Shown here one piece after another: positions 1 to 8,274 of a stretch of 37,852 nt of DNA. Below the pieces are notes generated by a model. That model was given only the letters and a program-made list of their open reading frames with translations. It did not search any database and was not told where the DNA came from. Source of the DNA: a bacterium (lineage in GTDB: Bacteria > Oederibacteriota > Muellerivitia > Muellerivitales > Muellerivitaceae); NCBI GenBank assembly GCA_035549195.1, contig DASZRK010000039.1, positions 1 through 37,852 of the forward strand. The letters run 5' to 3'. The position numbers were made by a program, and so were the translations under genes. The first letter of the stretch is position 1. Each line of letters opens with the position of its first letter.

Positions 1-1086
1 CCACCAATACCCCGACGAACACCTTTACCCCGACCAATACCCCAAGCCCCAGCCCGACCCGCACCAACACACCGACCAACACGCCGACCAACACCCTGGT
101 GAACACTCCCACCGCCACCAATACCCCGACGAACACCTTTACGCCTACCCGGACCAATACCCCCACCGCGACTTCCACCTACACCCCGACGGCGACACCG
201 ACCAATACGAACACGAAGACCTTTACGTCGACCCCCAGCCATACACCGACCGTTACCCCGACCCCGACCAACACGGCCCTGATCACCCCGACCCCGACCA
301 GCACCCCCACCCATACCTTCACCAATACCCGGACCAATACCCCGACCAACACCTTTACGTCCACCAACACACCGACCCAGACCCCGACCGCGACGGCTAC
401 GAACACCCCGATCAACACTTTTACGCCCACGAACACACCCACCAACTCGCCGACACCCACCCGGACCAATACCCCCACCAACAGCGCCACCTTCACGCCG
501 ACCAATACCCCCACCAATACCCTGATCAACACCGCCACCCCGACCAACACCCCCACGAACACGGCCACCAACACCAACACATCGACCCCTTCCCGTACGG
601 CGACGGCAACCGCTACGCCGACCGCCACCAATACCCCGATCAATACGTTCACTCCGACCAACACCCCGACCGACAGCGCCACGGCCACTCCCAGCGCGAC
701 ACCTTCCAACACGGCGACCGACACCGGAACGGCCACCCCGACCCGGACCCCGACCGATACCGCGACCGAAACGGCGACCAATACTCCGCTCAATACCTTC
801 ACCCCGACCAACACGCCGACCAACAGCGCCACAGCCACTCCCAGCGCCACACCCACGGACACCCGTACGCCCACCTTCACCTATACCTTCACGGCCACGC
901 CCACCGTCACCAACACCCCCACCTCCACCTTCACACCCACCGACACCTTCACCTTCACGTTCACCCGGACCCCCACGAATACCTTCACGCCGACCAACAC
1001 TTTCACCCCGACCCCGACCCCGACCTTTACCTTCACCCCGACGGCCACCAACACCGCAACCAACACCCCGACGCCGACCCCGCCGG
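1..1086 (+). repeat. Degenerate Thr-Pro-coding tandem repeat
   Basis: More than 1 kb is built of variants of a short unit such as ACCAATACCCCGACC, read as T-N-T-P-T. Units vary mostly at third positions and in the Asn, Ala, Phe or Ser that separates the prolines. Length and sequence vary too much for a CRISPR or satellite, and the reading frame is kept throughout. The complement reads as a Val-Gly-rich open frame, which is only a shadow. Confidence 0.85.
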
Positions 1087-2375
1087 CCTCAGTGGCCATG
1101 TCCAAGTCGGTGTCGCCCGACAAGGCCCAGTCGGGAAGCAATGTGACCTATACCCTGGCGGTCACCGTGACGGGCAACAACGTCTCCAATACGGTCATCC
1201 TCGACACCCTTCCCGCCGAGGTGACCTACGGCTCCTTCCTTTCGGGCCCGGCCGGGACCACCGCCTCCTACAACCCCGCGCTTTCCCTGCTGACCCTGAC
1301 CCTACCCTCTTCCTTGGCGCCGGGGGCCTACAGCCTGACCTACACCGCCACGGTGAACAGTCTCTTGAAGAGCGGGCTGACCCCCACCAACAACGCCCAA
1401 TTGACCTTCCAGAACGGCCTGCCCGTGACGGCCAGTGCCAGCTTCCAGGTCATCGGGGATTACACCGTGCGCGTGGGGGTCTATAACGAGGCCGGGGAAC
1501 TGGTCAAGCTGGTCCTGACCACCCAGTTGTCCCAACCGTTGCTCAACTTCTCGCTGAGCCCCAGCACCATCACCAGTTTGAACGGGCCCAATTCGGCCAT
1601 CTCGATCTACTACGGGAGCTTCTTCGTGGGATCCTGGGACGGGACCACGACCAACGGATCCCTGGCGACCAACGGGGACTACTACATCAAGGTGGACAAC
1701 ATCGACAGCCAGGGCGTGGACAAGTCCACGACCCAGAAGATCGGCGTCAGCCGGGCCCTCTACAAGAGCACCCTGCTGATCTACAACGAGACCGGCGAGG
1801 TCGTGAAGCACCTCTACGCCTATACCGACGATCCCAACGGCCAAAGCATGAACGGGATCCAGTTCTCGACCGCCCTGCTCCTGCCCGGGGCCGCCCCGGC
1901 GGGGAACGTCCCCAACCAACTGGTCCTCACCCTTTCCAACGGGACCACCCTGGTCTGGGACGGGACGGCGGACAACGGGGCCTTCGTTTCCAGCGGCCAA
2001 TACCTGGTGGAGGTCCACACCTACGACGGGCAGGGCGGCGAGACCACCTTCGCCAAACAGGTCTCCGTCATGGACACCCACCGCAACGACAACCTGGGCC
2101 AAGTGACGGCCTGGCCGAACATCCTCAAGGCCTCCTCGGGCAACATGGTCGTCACTTTCCACAGTTCCTCGACCCTCAACCCCACGCTCGATGTTTCCAT
2201 CTACACCCTGGCGGGCGAGCTCCTGTGGCACCAGCCGGGACCGGCAGGCAGCGGGATGGCGCCCTATGACGCTTCCGACCTGGCCAGCGGCACCTATATC
2301 GCCGTGGTGCGGATGCTCAACGCCAACGGCGGCCTGATGGGCAAACAGACCGTGAAGTTCGTGGTCCTGCGCTAA
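3..2375 (+). CDS. Secreted Thr-Pro-linker protein with DUF11-like and FlgD-like Ig domains (5' partial)
   Basis: The frame is open from the left edge, so the GTG at 99 is internal and the true start lies upstream of the window. About 360 visible residues are a degenerate Thr-Pro-Asn linker of TPTNT/TPTAT units. A DUF11-like (conserved repeat, TIGR01451-type) beta domain follows at about 365-480, with the typical [17 protein letters not shown] opening and a DTLP motif. After it come Ig-like modules related to FlgD_ig, recognisable by [18 protein letters not shown] and [17 protein letters not shown]. The C-terminus (YTLAGELLW to FVVLR) looks like the terminal beta domain of exported proteins. 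The product is probably a large surface or extracellular protein with a stalk-like linker. No catalytic domain is visible. The next gene has the same linker style and a FlgD-like end, so the two may share a location. Confidence 0.85.
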   Translation, partial: TNTPTNTFTPTNTPSPSPTRTNTPTNTPTNTLVNTPTATNTPTNTFTPTRTNTPTATSTYTPTATPTNTNTKTFTSTPSHTPTVTPTPTNTALITPTPTSTPTHTFTNTRTNTPTNTFTSTNTPTQTPTATATNTPINTFTPTNTPTNSPTPTRTNTPTNSATFTPTNTPTNTLINTATPTNTPTNTATNTNTSTPSRTATATATPTATNTPINTFTPTNTPTDSATATPSATPSNTATDTGTATPTRTPTDTATETATNTPLNTFTPTNTPTNSATATPSATPTDTRTPTFTYTFTATPTVTNTPTSTFTPTDTFTFTFTRTPTNTFTPTNTFTPTPTPTFTFTPTATNTATNTPTPTPPASVAMSKSVSPDKAQSGSNVTYTLAVTVTGNNVSNTVILDTLPAEVTYGSFLSGPAGTTASYNPALSLLTLTLPSSLAPGAYSLTYTATVNSLLKSGLTPTNNAQLTFQNGLPVTASASFQVIGDYTVRVGVYNEAGELVKLVLTTQLSQPLLNFSLSPSTITSLNGPNSAISIYYGSFFVGSWDGTTTNGSLATNGDYYIKVDNIDSQGVDKSTTQKIGVSRALYKSTLLIYNETGEVVKHLYAYTDDPNGQSMNGIQFSTALLLPGAAPAGNVPNQLVLTLSNGTTLVWDGTADNGAFVSSGQYLVEVHTYDGQGGETTFAKQVSVMDTHRNDNLGQVTAWPNILKASSGNMVVTFHSSSTLNPTLDVSIYTLAGELLWHQPGPAGSGMAPYDASDLASGTYIAVVRMLNANGGLMGKQTVKFVVLR

Positions 2376-2448
2376 AGCCTCCCCCCTCTCGTTCAAAAAC
2401 CCCCCGCCCGGCGTTATAGTAGGCCCCGAACTTTCCCGGAGGCCTTCC

Positions 2449-3702
2449 TTGCGTTCCACCGCCCTTTACGCCGTCCTGGCCTTGATGGCCGTGAGCCTGT
2501 CCCCCCTCCGTTCCCAAGGCCTTTTCCTGACCCGGGCCACCTTGCGGGTCTGCGCCACCGACTTCACCGAGACGCGCCTGAATGGGCACCTGCTGGTCAG
2601 CCAGGATCCCTATATGCGCTCCTCGGACCACAGCGTCACCCTGGAGCTGTCGCCGCAGGCCCTTTGCTATTTCGGGGCCAAGAACCTCCTGACCCTGCGT
2701 TATGAGAACGATGTGGTCAGCAAGAGCGCCGCGGGGGTCCAGGGCAACAAGGTCGGGGCGGCCTATCTCCTGGAGCTGGCCTTCTCGGATGGGAAGGGGA
2801 TGGTCCTGACCTCGGGCGATACCGGGCAGCACCAGGCCCTTTTCGTTCCCGGTCCCGCCCAGGAACCGGAGGGATGGGACTCCCCGGGCTTTTCGGCGGC
2901 GAATTGGGAGCCGGCGAAACTGAGCCCGCCTTTCACCGATGGAACGCCCCGGCTCCAGGACCCGGCCAACGGCAAGGTGATCCCCTATTTGCTGGCCTTC
3001 GATGAGGTGAACGGGAAAGAAAAGGACCGGCGCTTGTTCCGCCGCGAGTTCGACCTGGACATCATCCCCGCACCCGGTTGTCCCCGGTCCCCCACTCCCA
3101 CCTGGACGCCCCGGCCCACCGCGACCCCGCGTCCCACGGCCACCTGGACCTCCACCCCCCGTCCCATGGCCCCGGCCACTTCCACCTTCACCCCCCGTCC
3201 CCGGCCGACCCTGACCCGCACCCCCACTGCGGTGCCGCCCCCGCCCCGGCCCACCGCGACCCCCGTCCCGCGCCGCAAAGCCCCGCCGCCGCCCACTCCC
3301 ACGCGATATGTCCCGCCGGAGCCCACCGACACCCCGGTACGGCGTGTCCCAGGGAAACCCACCGCGACCTTCACGGCGCGGCCCCAGGCCACGGATACAC
3401 CCGAGCCGGTCCGGGCCGCCTCCGCCCCGGAGACCATCGTCTTCGTCGATCCGCCGGTGAACATCCAGGTCCGTTTCGCGGACGGGCCCGGTCATTACCG
3501 CCTGGAAGTCCTGGGGGCCCAGGGTGGGGTCCTGAAGGTCCTTTACGATAAGAAGGTGACCTTCACCAAGGAGGCCTGGATCACCTGGGACGGGACCGAT
3601 GGCGAAGGCCGCTTGATGCCCCTGGGGACCTATTTCGCCCGCTTTGTGAAGGACGGGAAGGTGCTCAAGAAGATCGCCCTGGTCTGGATCAAGGGGGAAT
3701 AG
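2449..3702 (+). CDS. Secreted protein: beta-sandwich N-domain, Pro/Thr linker, FlgD-like C-domain
   Basis: A TTG start at 2449 is supported by GGAGG at 2438-2442, six bases upstream. Residues 1-23 form a signal peptide (hydrophobic ALYAVLALMAVSL, cleavage near SQG). Residues 25-205 look like a galactose-binding or jelly-roll fold: an RVCATDFTETRLNG opening like the accessory domains of glycosidases, then an F-S-x-A-x-W-E-P-A turn. Residues about 206-325 are a Pro/Thr/Arg linker of TPRPTAT-type units. The last 90 residues resemble a FlgD-like Ig domain (YRLEVLGAQGG, WDGTDGEGRLMPLGTY). No catalytic residues are apparent. It follows another Thr-Pro-linker protein and ends two bases inside the ribosome site of the hydrolase gene downstream, so the latter may be co-translated. 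The function is unknown; cell-surface carbohydrate contact is only a guess. Confidence 0.82.
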   Translation: MRSTALYAVLALMAVSLSPLRSQGLFLTRATLRVCATDFTETRLNGHLLVSQDPYMRSSDHSVTLELSPQALCYFGAKNLLTLRYENDVVSKSAAGVQGNKVGAAYLLELAFSDGKGMVLTSGDTGQHQALFVPGPAQEPEGWDSPGFSAANWEPAKLSPPFTDGTPRLQDPANGKVIPYLLAFDEVNGKEKDRRLFRREFDLDIIPAPGCPRSPTPTWTPRPTATPRPTATWTSTPRPMAPATSTFTPRPRPTLTRTPTAVPPPPRPTATPVPRRKAPPPPTPTRYVPPEPTDTPVRRVPGKPTATFTARPQATDTPEPVRAASAPETIVFVDPPVNIQVRFADGPGHYRLEVLGAQGGVLKVLYDKKVTFTKEAWITWDGTDGEGRLMPLGTYFARFVKDGKVLKKIALVWIKGE

Positions 3703-3711
3703 GAGAGAGCC

Positions 3712-4284
3712 ATGCGAAGCCCCTACCTGATGAACCGTTCCGACACCGCGCTCCTGGTCATCGACGTCCAGGAGAAACTGGTGCCCAAGATCCAGGGCCG
3801 GGAAGCCCTGGTCCGCAATGTTCGCTTCCTCCTCGAGGGGGCGGGCCTTTTGGGCGTGCCGGTCCTGGCCACCGAACAATATCCCAAGGGCTTGGGTCCG
3901 ACCCTGCCCGAATTGGCCGAGAAACTCCCGCCCCGCTCCGAGAAACTCGATTTCAGTTGCGCGCAGGTCCCCGGGTGGGTGGAGGGATTGAAGGCGAAGG
4001 GGATCAAGAAGGTCCTGGTCTGCGGCATCGAGGCCCATGTCTGCGTCCAGCAGACCGCCCTGGACCTCCTGGCCTCGGGTTTGCTGGTCTTCCTGGCGGC
4101 GGATGCGGTCGGGAGCCGCTTCGAGGAGGACCGGACCATGGCCCTCAAGCGCCTGGAACAATCGGGCGTCGTCTTGACGACCTCGGAAGCCGCTCTTTTC
4201 GAATGGGCCGGGAAGGCGGGCACCCCCGAGTTCAAGGCCTTGAGCCGACTGGTGGTCGAACGGGACGCCTCCCGCGGGGCCTGA
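3712..4284 (+). CDS. Isochorismatase-family cysteine hydrolase (YcaC-like)
   Basis: 190 residues, the usual length for a single-domain isochorismatase-like hydrolase. The presumed catalytic triad is visible: Asp18 in LLVIDVQ, Lys78 in SEKLDFSC and Cys111 in GIEAHVCVQQT. TEQYPKGLG at 54-62 is typical of the YcaC-related branch, whose substrates are mostly unknown amides or pteridine-like compounds. A true isochorismatase role is unlikely, because no siderophore genes are nearby. The ATG at 3712 has AGGAG at 3701-3705 overlapping the upstream stop codon, which suggests translational coupling. Met7 is an alternative start. No signal peptide, so cytoplasmic. A short inverted repeat (GACCG/CGGTC, 4299-4314) lies just after the gene but has no T-run. 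Confidence 0.9.
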   Translation: MRSPYLMNRSDTALLVIDVQEKLVPKIQGREALVRNVRFLLEGAGLLGVPVLATEQYPKGLGPTLPELAEKLPPRSEKLDFSCAQVPGWVEGLKAKGIKKVLVCGIEAHVCVQQTALDLLASGLLVFLAADAVGSRFEEDRTMALKRLEQSGVVLTTSEAALFEWAGKAGTPEFKALSRLVVERDASRGA

Positions 4285-4368
4285 GATCCCCTTCGTTTGA
4301 CCGGTTCAACGGTCCACCGGGGGATGGAACCGTCCGTCCGGCGGGTATCCCAACGCCTCCCTTTTTTT

Positions 4369-4385
4369 TACTAAAACTTTTAGTA
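4369..4385. promoter_or_regulatory. Palindromic candidate operator upstream of lacI-type gene
   Basis: TACTAAAA-C-TTTTAGTA is a perfect 8+8 bp inverted repeat around one central base, lying 34 bp before the regulator's ATG. LacI-family regulators bind palindromes of this size and often control their own gene. This site resembles the usual CTAAAACGTTTTAG type with one central base missing. The autoregulation call is inference. Confidence 0.5.
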
Positions 4386-4418
4386 CCATGGCCCATCCCG
4401 AATCCATCCGGAGGGCCC

Positions 4419-5444
4419 ATGGGCATCCATCCCACCATCAAGGACGTGGCCAAGAAGGCCGGCGTCTCCATCACCACCGTTTCCTTCGTGCTCAACCGCC
4501 GCACGGACGTGGTCATCAGCGAAGAGGTCAAGAAGCGCGTCCTGGCCGTGGCCCAGGAACTGGACTACCACCCCAGCGCCATGGCGGCGGGGCTGGCGGG
4601 CCGGCGCACCAAGAACCTGGGGGTCGTGTTCTATCTCGAGGACAAGATCATCTCCAACCAGTTCTATTCCTTCGTCATCGAGGGCATCGTCAAGGAGGCC
4701 ATGGACAAGGATTTCAACCTGCTCTTCTCCTATATGGAGTCCACCTACGAGGGGAAGGCCAGCCTGCCCAAGATCGTGCGGGCCAAGAACGTGGACGGGG
4801 TGCTTCTGATCGGCCGCACCGAACCCCGTATGGTCTATGACCTGCAGGAGAAGGGCCTGGCCTTGGTGGCCATCGACAATTTCCCCGGCCTGAAGGCGGT
4901 GGATACCATCCACGCGGACAACCGGCAAGGCGGGATGCTGGCCGTCGAGCACCTGGCCCAGCTGGGGCATAAGCACATCGGCCACCTGACCATCGCCAAG
5001 GGGCGGCCCTCCATCGAGCAGCGCCGGGAAGGCTGGGCGGCGGGGATGGCCAAGGTGGGCCTGGACGCTTCCGCCGGCCTGGTGTTGGAGGCAGGGGCCC
5101 TTTCCTTCCCGGCGGGGCTGGAACGGACGAAGGAGGCCCTCAAACGCAACAAGAAGCTCACCGCGGTCTTCTGCGCCAACGACGAGATGGCCGCCGGGGC
5201 CATCCGGGCGGCCCATGAGCTGGGGCGGTCGGTGCCGGGGGACTTGAGCGTGGTGGGTTTCGACAACATCGCCATGGGATCCTACCTGGACCCCGCCCTG
5301 ACCACCGTGAGCCCCGCCAAGGAATTCATGGGGAAGATGGCCGTCACCCGCCTCTTGGAACTGATGGAGGCCAAGGAAGCCGCCCCCAGGGCCCAGCAGG
5401 TGCCGGTGGAACTCATCGTCCGCCATTCGACGGGGAAGCCCTAA
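4419..5444 (+). CDS. LacI/GalR-family transcriptional regulator
   Basis: 341 residues, standard for the family. The frame is open far upstream, but the ATG at 4419 is chosen because it has GGAGGG at 4409-4414 and opens directly into the helix-turn-helix. That helix-turn-helix (about residues 6-27) carries TIKDVAKKAGVSITTVSFVL. A hinge region follows (YHPSAMAAGLAGRRT), then the periplasmic-binding-like effector domain with LGVVF, the DGVLLIG strand and VVGFDNIAMGSYLDPALTTV near the C-terminus. It most likely senses a sugar or sugar phosphate and represses nearby carbohydrate genes. Candidates are its own promoter (palindrome at 4369-4385) and the DUF4912/GH57/ROK genes downstream. The ligand cannot be told from sequence. 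Confidence 0.93.
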   Translation: MGIHPTIKDVAKKAGVSITTVSFVLNRRTDVVISEEVKKRVLAVAQELDYHPSAMAAGLAGRRTKNLGVVFYLEDKIISNQFYSFVIEGIVKEAMDKDFNLLFSYMESTYEGKASLPKIVRAKNVDGVLLIGRTEPRMVYDLQEKGLALVAIDNFPGLKAVDTIHADNRQGGMLAVEHLAQLGHKHIGHLTIAKGRPSIEQRREGWAAGMAKVGLDASAGLVLEAGALSFPAGLERTKEALKRNKKLTAVFCANDEMAAGAIRAAHELGRSVPGDLSVVGFDNIAMGSYLDPALTTVSPAKEFMGKMAVTRLLELMEAKEAAPRAQQVPVELIVRHSTGKP

Positions 5445-5604
5445 AAGGTTTTTACCGGCCACGGAAGCCTTTTCGTTGACCGTTTAACGCTTTAGAAACT
5501 TCCCGGCCGGGCAACGTTTTCAACCGGTCCCGCCCGGGAGCCGGGTGCTTGTCAAAACAATCGTAAATGGGGATGATGAACCATCAATCCTCCGGAGGGC
5601 CGCC

Positions 5605-6378
5605 ATGCCCCGTAAAAAGAAAGAGACTTCCGAAACAAAACCCGCCACACCCCGCAAACGAAGGACGGCTCCGGCCGCCACCGACAAGGCGGGAGCCAAG
5701 GCCGCTCCCAAACCCCGGGCCCGCAAGGCCGCCGCGCCGAAAAAAGCATCGGTCGAACCCAAGGTGGTGAAGGCCCCGAAGCCCAAGAAGGAAAAGGCCG
5801 TCCAGGAACCCGCCGGTCCCGCTCTACGCCGCCTGCCCCGCAAGGGCGAGACCCAGATGGTGGCCTTCGTGCGGGATCCCAACTGCATCTTCACCTACTG
5901 GGAAGTGACCCCGGAGAGCGCCGAGGAGGTCCGGCGCCAGTTGATGGAGGAATATCCCAACAGCGTCATGGTCCTGCGCCTGCTGCGCCAGGATGCCAAC
6001 GGCCAGATGCAACTGGTCCAGGAGATCCGGGTGAAGCCCGGGGAGATGAACCGTTACGTGGACCTGGCGGGCGACCCGGGCAATTTCGTGGTGGAGATCG
6101 CCCAGAAGGCCCCCTCGGGCAAGACGGTCGTTTACGCCCGCTCCAAGCCGGTGCACACGGGCCCGGGCGCGCCCTGGACGCCCGGGCAGGTCCCGGACCT
6201 TTTGGGCGCCCCGGGCGAGGAGATCCCCCGGGCTTTCCTCGACTATTTCGAGGAAGGGGAAGTGGAAAGCGTCCGCACCCACCCGGCCGGTGTCATTTCC
6301 TCCGCCGAGGCCTTCCGCCTGGAGGTCCTGCGCCGCAAGGGCCGCGAGGACCGTTACGCCGCTTCCCGTCATCAATAA
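5605..6378 (+). CDS. DUF4912 protein with Lys/Ala/Pro-rich N-terminus
   Basis: 257 residues from the ATG at 5605, chosen because TCCGGAGG at 5591-5598 sits six bases before it; an in-frame upstream start has no such site. Residues 1-75 are a low-complexity basic tail (MPRKKKETS, repeated AAPK and KPKKEK), probably disordered. Residues about 84-200 match DUF4912, with the FVRDPNCIFTYWEVTPE signature at 89-105. DUF4912 proteins often sit beside GH57 alpha-glucan enzymes, as here, but have no proven function. A carbohydrate-binding-like fold and a role in glycogen metabolism are plausible. The basic tail could contact nucleic acid, but that is speculative. An inverted-repeat element separates it from the next gene. 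Confidence 0.88.
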   Translation: MPRKKKETSETKPATPRKRRTAPAATDKAGAKAAPKPRARKAAAPKKASVEPKVVKAPKPKKEKAVQEPAGPALRRLPRKGETQMVAFVRDPNCIFTYWEVTPESAEEVRRQLMEEYPNSVMVLRLLRQDANGQMQLVQEIRVKPGEMNRYVDLAGDPGNFVVEIAQKAPSGKTVVYARSKPVHTGPGAPWTPGQVPDLLGAPGEEIPRAFLDYFEEGEVESVRTHPAGVISSAEAFRLEVLRRKGREDRYAASRHQ

Positions 6379-6403
6379 AAAGACCATCGAACCCTTATCC
6401 ATC

Positions 6404-6508
6404 AGGGATGAACGGGGATCGACGGGGATGGCGGAAAGGCTTTTGAAACCCGATCGTCCCATTCTTCCGCCTCATTCCCGGCCATCCCTGTTCATCTGTG
6501 TTCATCCC
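6404..6508. repeat. Inverted-repeat element, ~10 nt unit family (GGGATGAAC type)
   Basis: The left arm from 6404 (AGGGATGAACGGGGATCGAC, then GGGGATGG) pairs imperfectly with the right arm ending at 6508, whose complement begins AGGGATGAACACAGATGAAC and continues GGGATGG. Each arm has three units about 10 nt apart. The element fills most of the 183-bp gap between the DUF4912 and GH57 genes. It shares its three-unit layout with the elements at 12584, 21991, 26794 and 34791. Confidence 0.65.
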
Positions 6509-6561
6509 TATCGAAGGATCCTTTTGGGGGTTTTGGATCTCATCTTTGAAGGTTCCAACCC

Positions 6562-8163
6562 ATGACCCATCCCAGCCCTTCCCCCCAAGGCTATGTGGCC
6601 CTTGTCCTTCACGGCCACCTGCCCTTCGTCCGCCATCCGGAGCATGAACATTTCCTCGAGGAGAACTGGTTCTACGAGGCGCTGTTGGAGACCTATCTGC
6701 CCCTTTTGGAGGTCTTCGAGGGCCTGGTCCGCGACCAGGTCCCCTTCCGCCTGACCCTTTCCATCTCCCCGACGCTCCTTTCGATGTGCGGGGATCCGCT
6801 CCTCCAAAAAAGGGCCCTACGGCACTTGGACCTGCTCTTGGGGCTGGCCCGGAAGGAGAAGAAAAGGCTCGCGGGAGAGCCCGCCTTCTCCCCGGTGATC
6901 GGCATGTATCTCTCAAAGCTGGAGCGTTACCGTCGGGACCTCGAGGAAAAATACCGGGGCAACGTCGCCGAGGGATTCAAGCGCTTCCAGGACCTGGGCC
7001 ACCTGGAGATCATCACTTGCGGGGCCACCCATGGTTACCTGCCGCTCCTGGCTTCCCGGGAGGCGGCGGCGCGGGCCCAGGTGAGGACCGCCCTGGAGGT
7101 CCATGAGGAGTTCTTCGGGAACCCGTCCCGGGGCTTCTGGCTCCCCGAGTGCGGCTATCAGCCCGGCCTGGAGTCCGTTTTCGAGGGGACCCCGGTCCGC
7201 TATACCTTTGTGGATTCCCATGGCCTGCTCCAAGCCGCGCCCCGGCCCCTGGCCGCCACTTTCGCCCCCGTCCGCACTTCCTCGGGGACGGTCTTTTTCG
7301 GCCGCGATGCCCTCAGTTCCAAGCAGGTCTGGAGCTCCAAGGAGGGCTACCCAGGCCATCCCGACTACCGGGAATTCTACCGGGACGCGGGTTTCGACCT
7401 GAGCGAGGAGGAACTGGCCCCCTTCCTCAAGCCCGAGGGCCTGCGCCGCTTCTCCGGGCTCAAATATTTCCGGGTCACCGGGTCCGGGGACGGGAAGGAA
7501 CCCTACGATCCCGGGAAGGCGCTGGAACGGGTCCGGGAACACGCCCGCCATTTCCTGGACCAAAGGCTCCAGGAGGCCCGCAAGGTCGCCCCGGCCATGG
7601 ACCGGCCTCCCCTGATGGCCTGTCTCTACGACGCCGAGCTTTTTGGCCACTGGTGGTATGAAGGACCCGAGTTCCTCGCCGATCTTTTCCGGCAGAACCA
7701 GGCGCAAGGATCGCCCTTGGATTTCATCACGCCCTCGGATTACCTGGAAAGGCATCCCGACCTCCAGACCACCCAGCCCGGGTTCTCCTCCTGGGGATTG
7801 GGGGGTTATTCGGAGGTCTGGCTCAATCCCAACAACGATTGGATCTATCCGGCCCTGGCCGAGGCTTGCGACGAGATGGTCCGGCTCTCCCAACTGCACC
7901 CCAAGGCCCGGGGAACGATCCAAAGGGCGCTGGACCAAGCGGCCCGGGAATTGTTGCTGGCGCAAGCCAGCGACTGGGCCTTCATGCTCCATACGGGCAA
8001 CCACGCGCCTTACGCCGAGTGGCGGGTCAAGACCCACCTGACCCGTTTCCGCCTGCTCCAGGAGGGGATCCTCCACCATTCCCTGGAGGAAGGGTTCCTG
8101 CGGGAACTGGAAGGCAAGGACAACCTGTTCCCCGGCCTGGACCACCGGGTCTTCCTCCCTTGA
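6562..8163 (+). CDS. GH57 1,4-alpha-glucan branching enzyme (DUF1957 type)
   Basis: 533 residues, the usual size for the bacterial GH57 branching-enzyme branch (Thermococcus TK1436 type). It would cut alpha-1,4 glucan and rejoin it as alpha-1,6 branches during glycogen synthesis in the cytoplasm. The GH57 barrel starts with LHGHLPFV (His17, His19). The nucleophile should be Glu196 in GFWLPECGYQPGLE and the acid Asp357 in LYDAELFGHWWYEGPEF. The WLNPNNDWIYPAL segment at 420-432 and the helical C-terminal domain (DWAFMLHTGNHAPYAEWR, 471-488) also match this branch. The ATG at 6562 has GAAGG at 6548-6552. The preceding DUF4912 gene and following ROK gene support a storage-polysaccharide role. Amylase or transferase activity cannot be excluded without assay. 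Confidence 0.93.
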   Translation: MTHPSPSPQGYVALVLHGHLPFVRHPEHEHFLEENWFYEALLETYLPLLEVFEGLVRDQVPFRLTLSISPTLLSMCGDPLLQKRALRHLDLLLGLARKEKKRLAGEPAFSPVIGMYLSKLERYRRDLEEKYRGNVAEGFKRFQDLGHLEIITCGATHGYLPLLASREAAARAQVRTALEVHEEFFGNPSRGFWLPECGYQPGLESVFEGTPVRYTFVDSHGLLQAAPRPLAATFAPVRTSSGTVFFGRDALSSKQVWSSKEGYPGHPDYREFYRDAGFDLSEEELAPFLKPEGLRRFSGLKYFRVTGSGDGKEPYDPGKALERVREHARHFLDQRLQEARKVAPAMDRPPLMACLYDAELFGHWWYEGPEFLADLFRQNQAQGSPLDFITPSDYLERHPDLQTTQPGFSSWGLGGYSEVWLNPNNDWIYPALAEACDEMVRLSQLHPKARGTIQRALDQAARELLLAQASDWAFMLHTGNHAPYAEWRVKTHLTRFRLLQEGILHHSLEEGFLRELEGKDNLFPGLDHRVFLP

Positions 8164-8274
8164 GGCCCAATTCATCGACTTTTAGCGTTGGACGCCCTGC
8201 CTTACCCTGAGGTTTTTTTATTGAAGACCCCGGGCAATCCCTCGAAAATGCCCTCCATCAGAAAGGGGTCGAAC

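Noticed and set aside
179-880. Val/Gly-rich minus-strand ORF opposite the Thr-Pro repeat
   Set aside because: It is the exact complement of the in-frame Thr-Pro codons (ACC gives GGT) and has no ribosome site; the plus frame has coherent domains downstream.
1-1086. CRISPR array or satellite DNA
   Set aside because: Units are not exact, spacers are absent, and the frame is kept for over 1 kb with third-position variation, as expected for a coding linker.
1302-4161. Long minus-strand ORFs opposite the secreted proteins and the hydrolase
   Set aside because: They run antisense to genes with recognisable families and signal peptides. High third-position GC opens such frames; composition is Gly/Arg/Pro-rich without motifs.
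4299-4314. Terminator for the isochorismatase-like gene
   Set aside because: GACCG/CGGTC is only a 5-bp stem and has no T-run.
3957-4418. N-terminal extension of the LacI-type regulator
   Set aside because: The added 154 residues are a shadow of the hydrolase gene, and the ATG at 4419 has its own ribosome site and leads directly into the DNA-binding domain.
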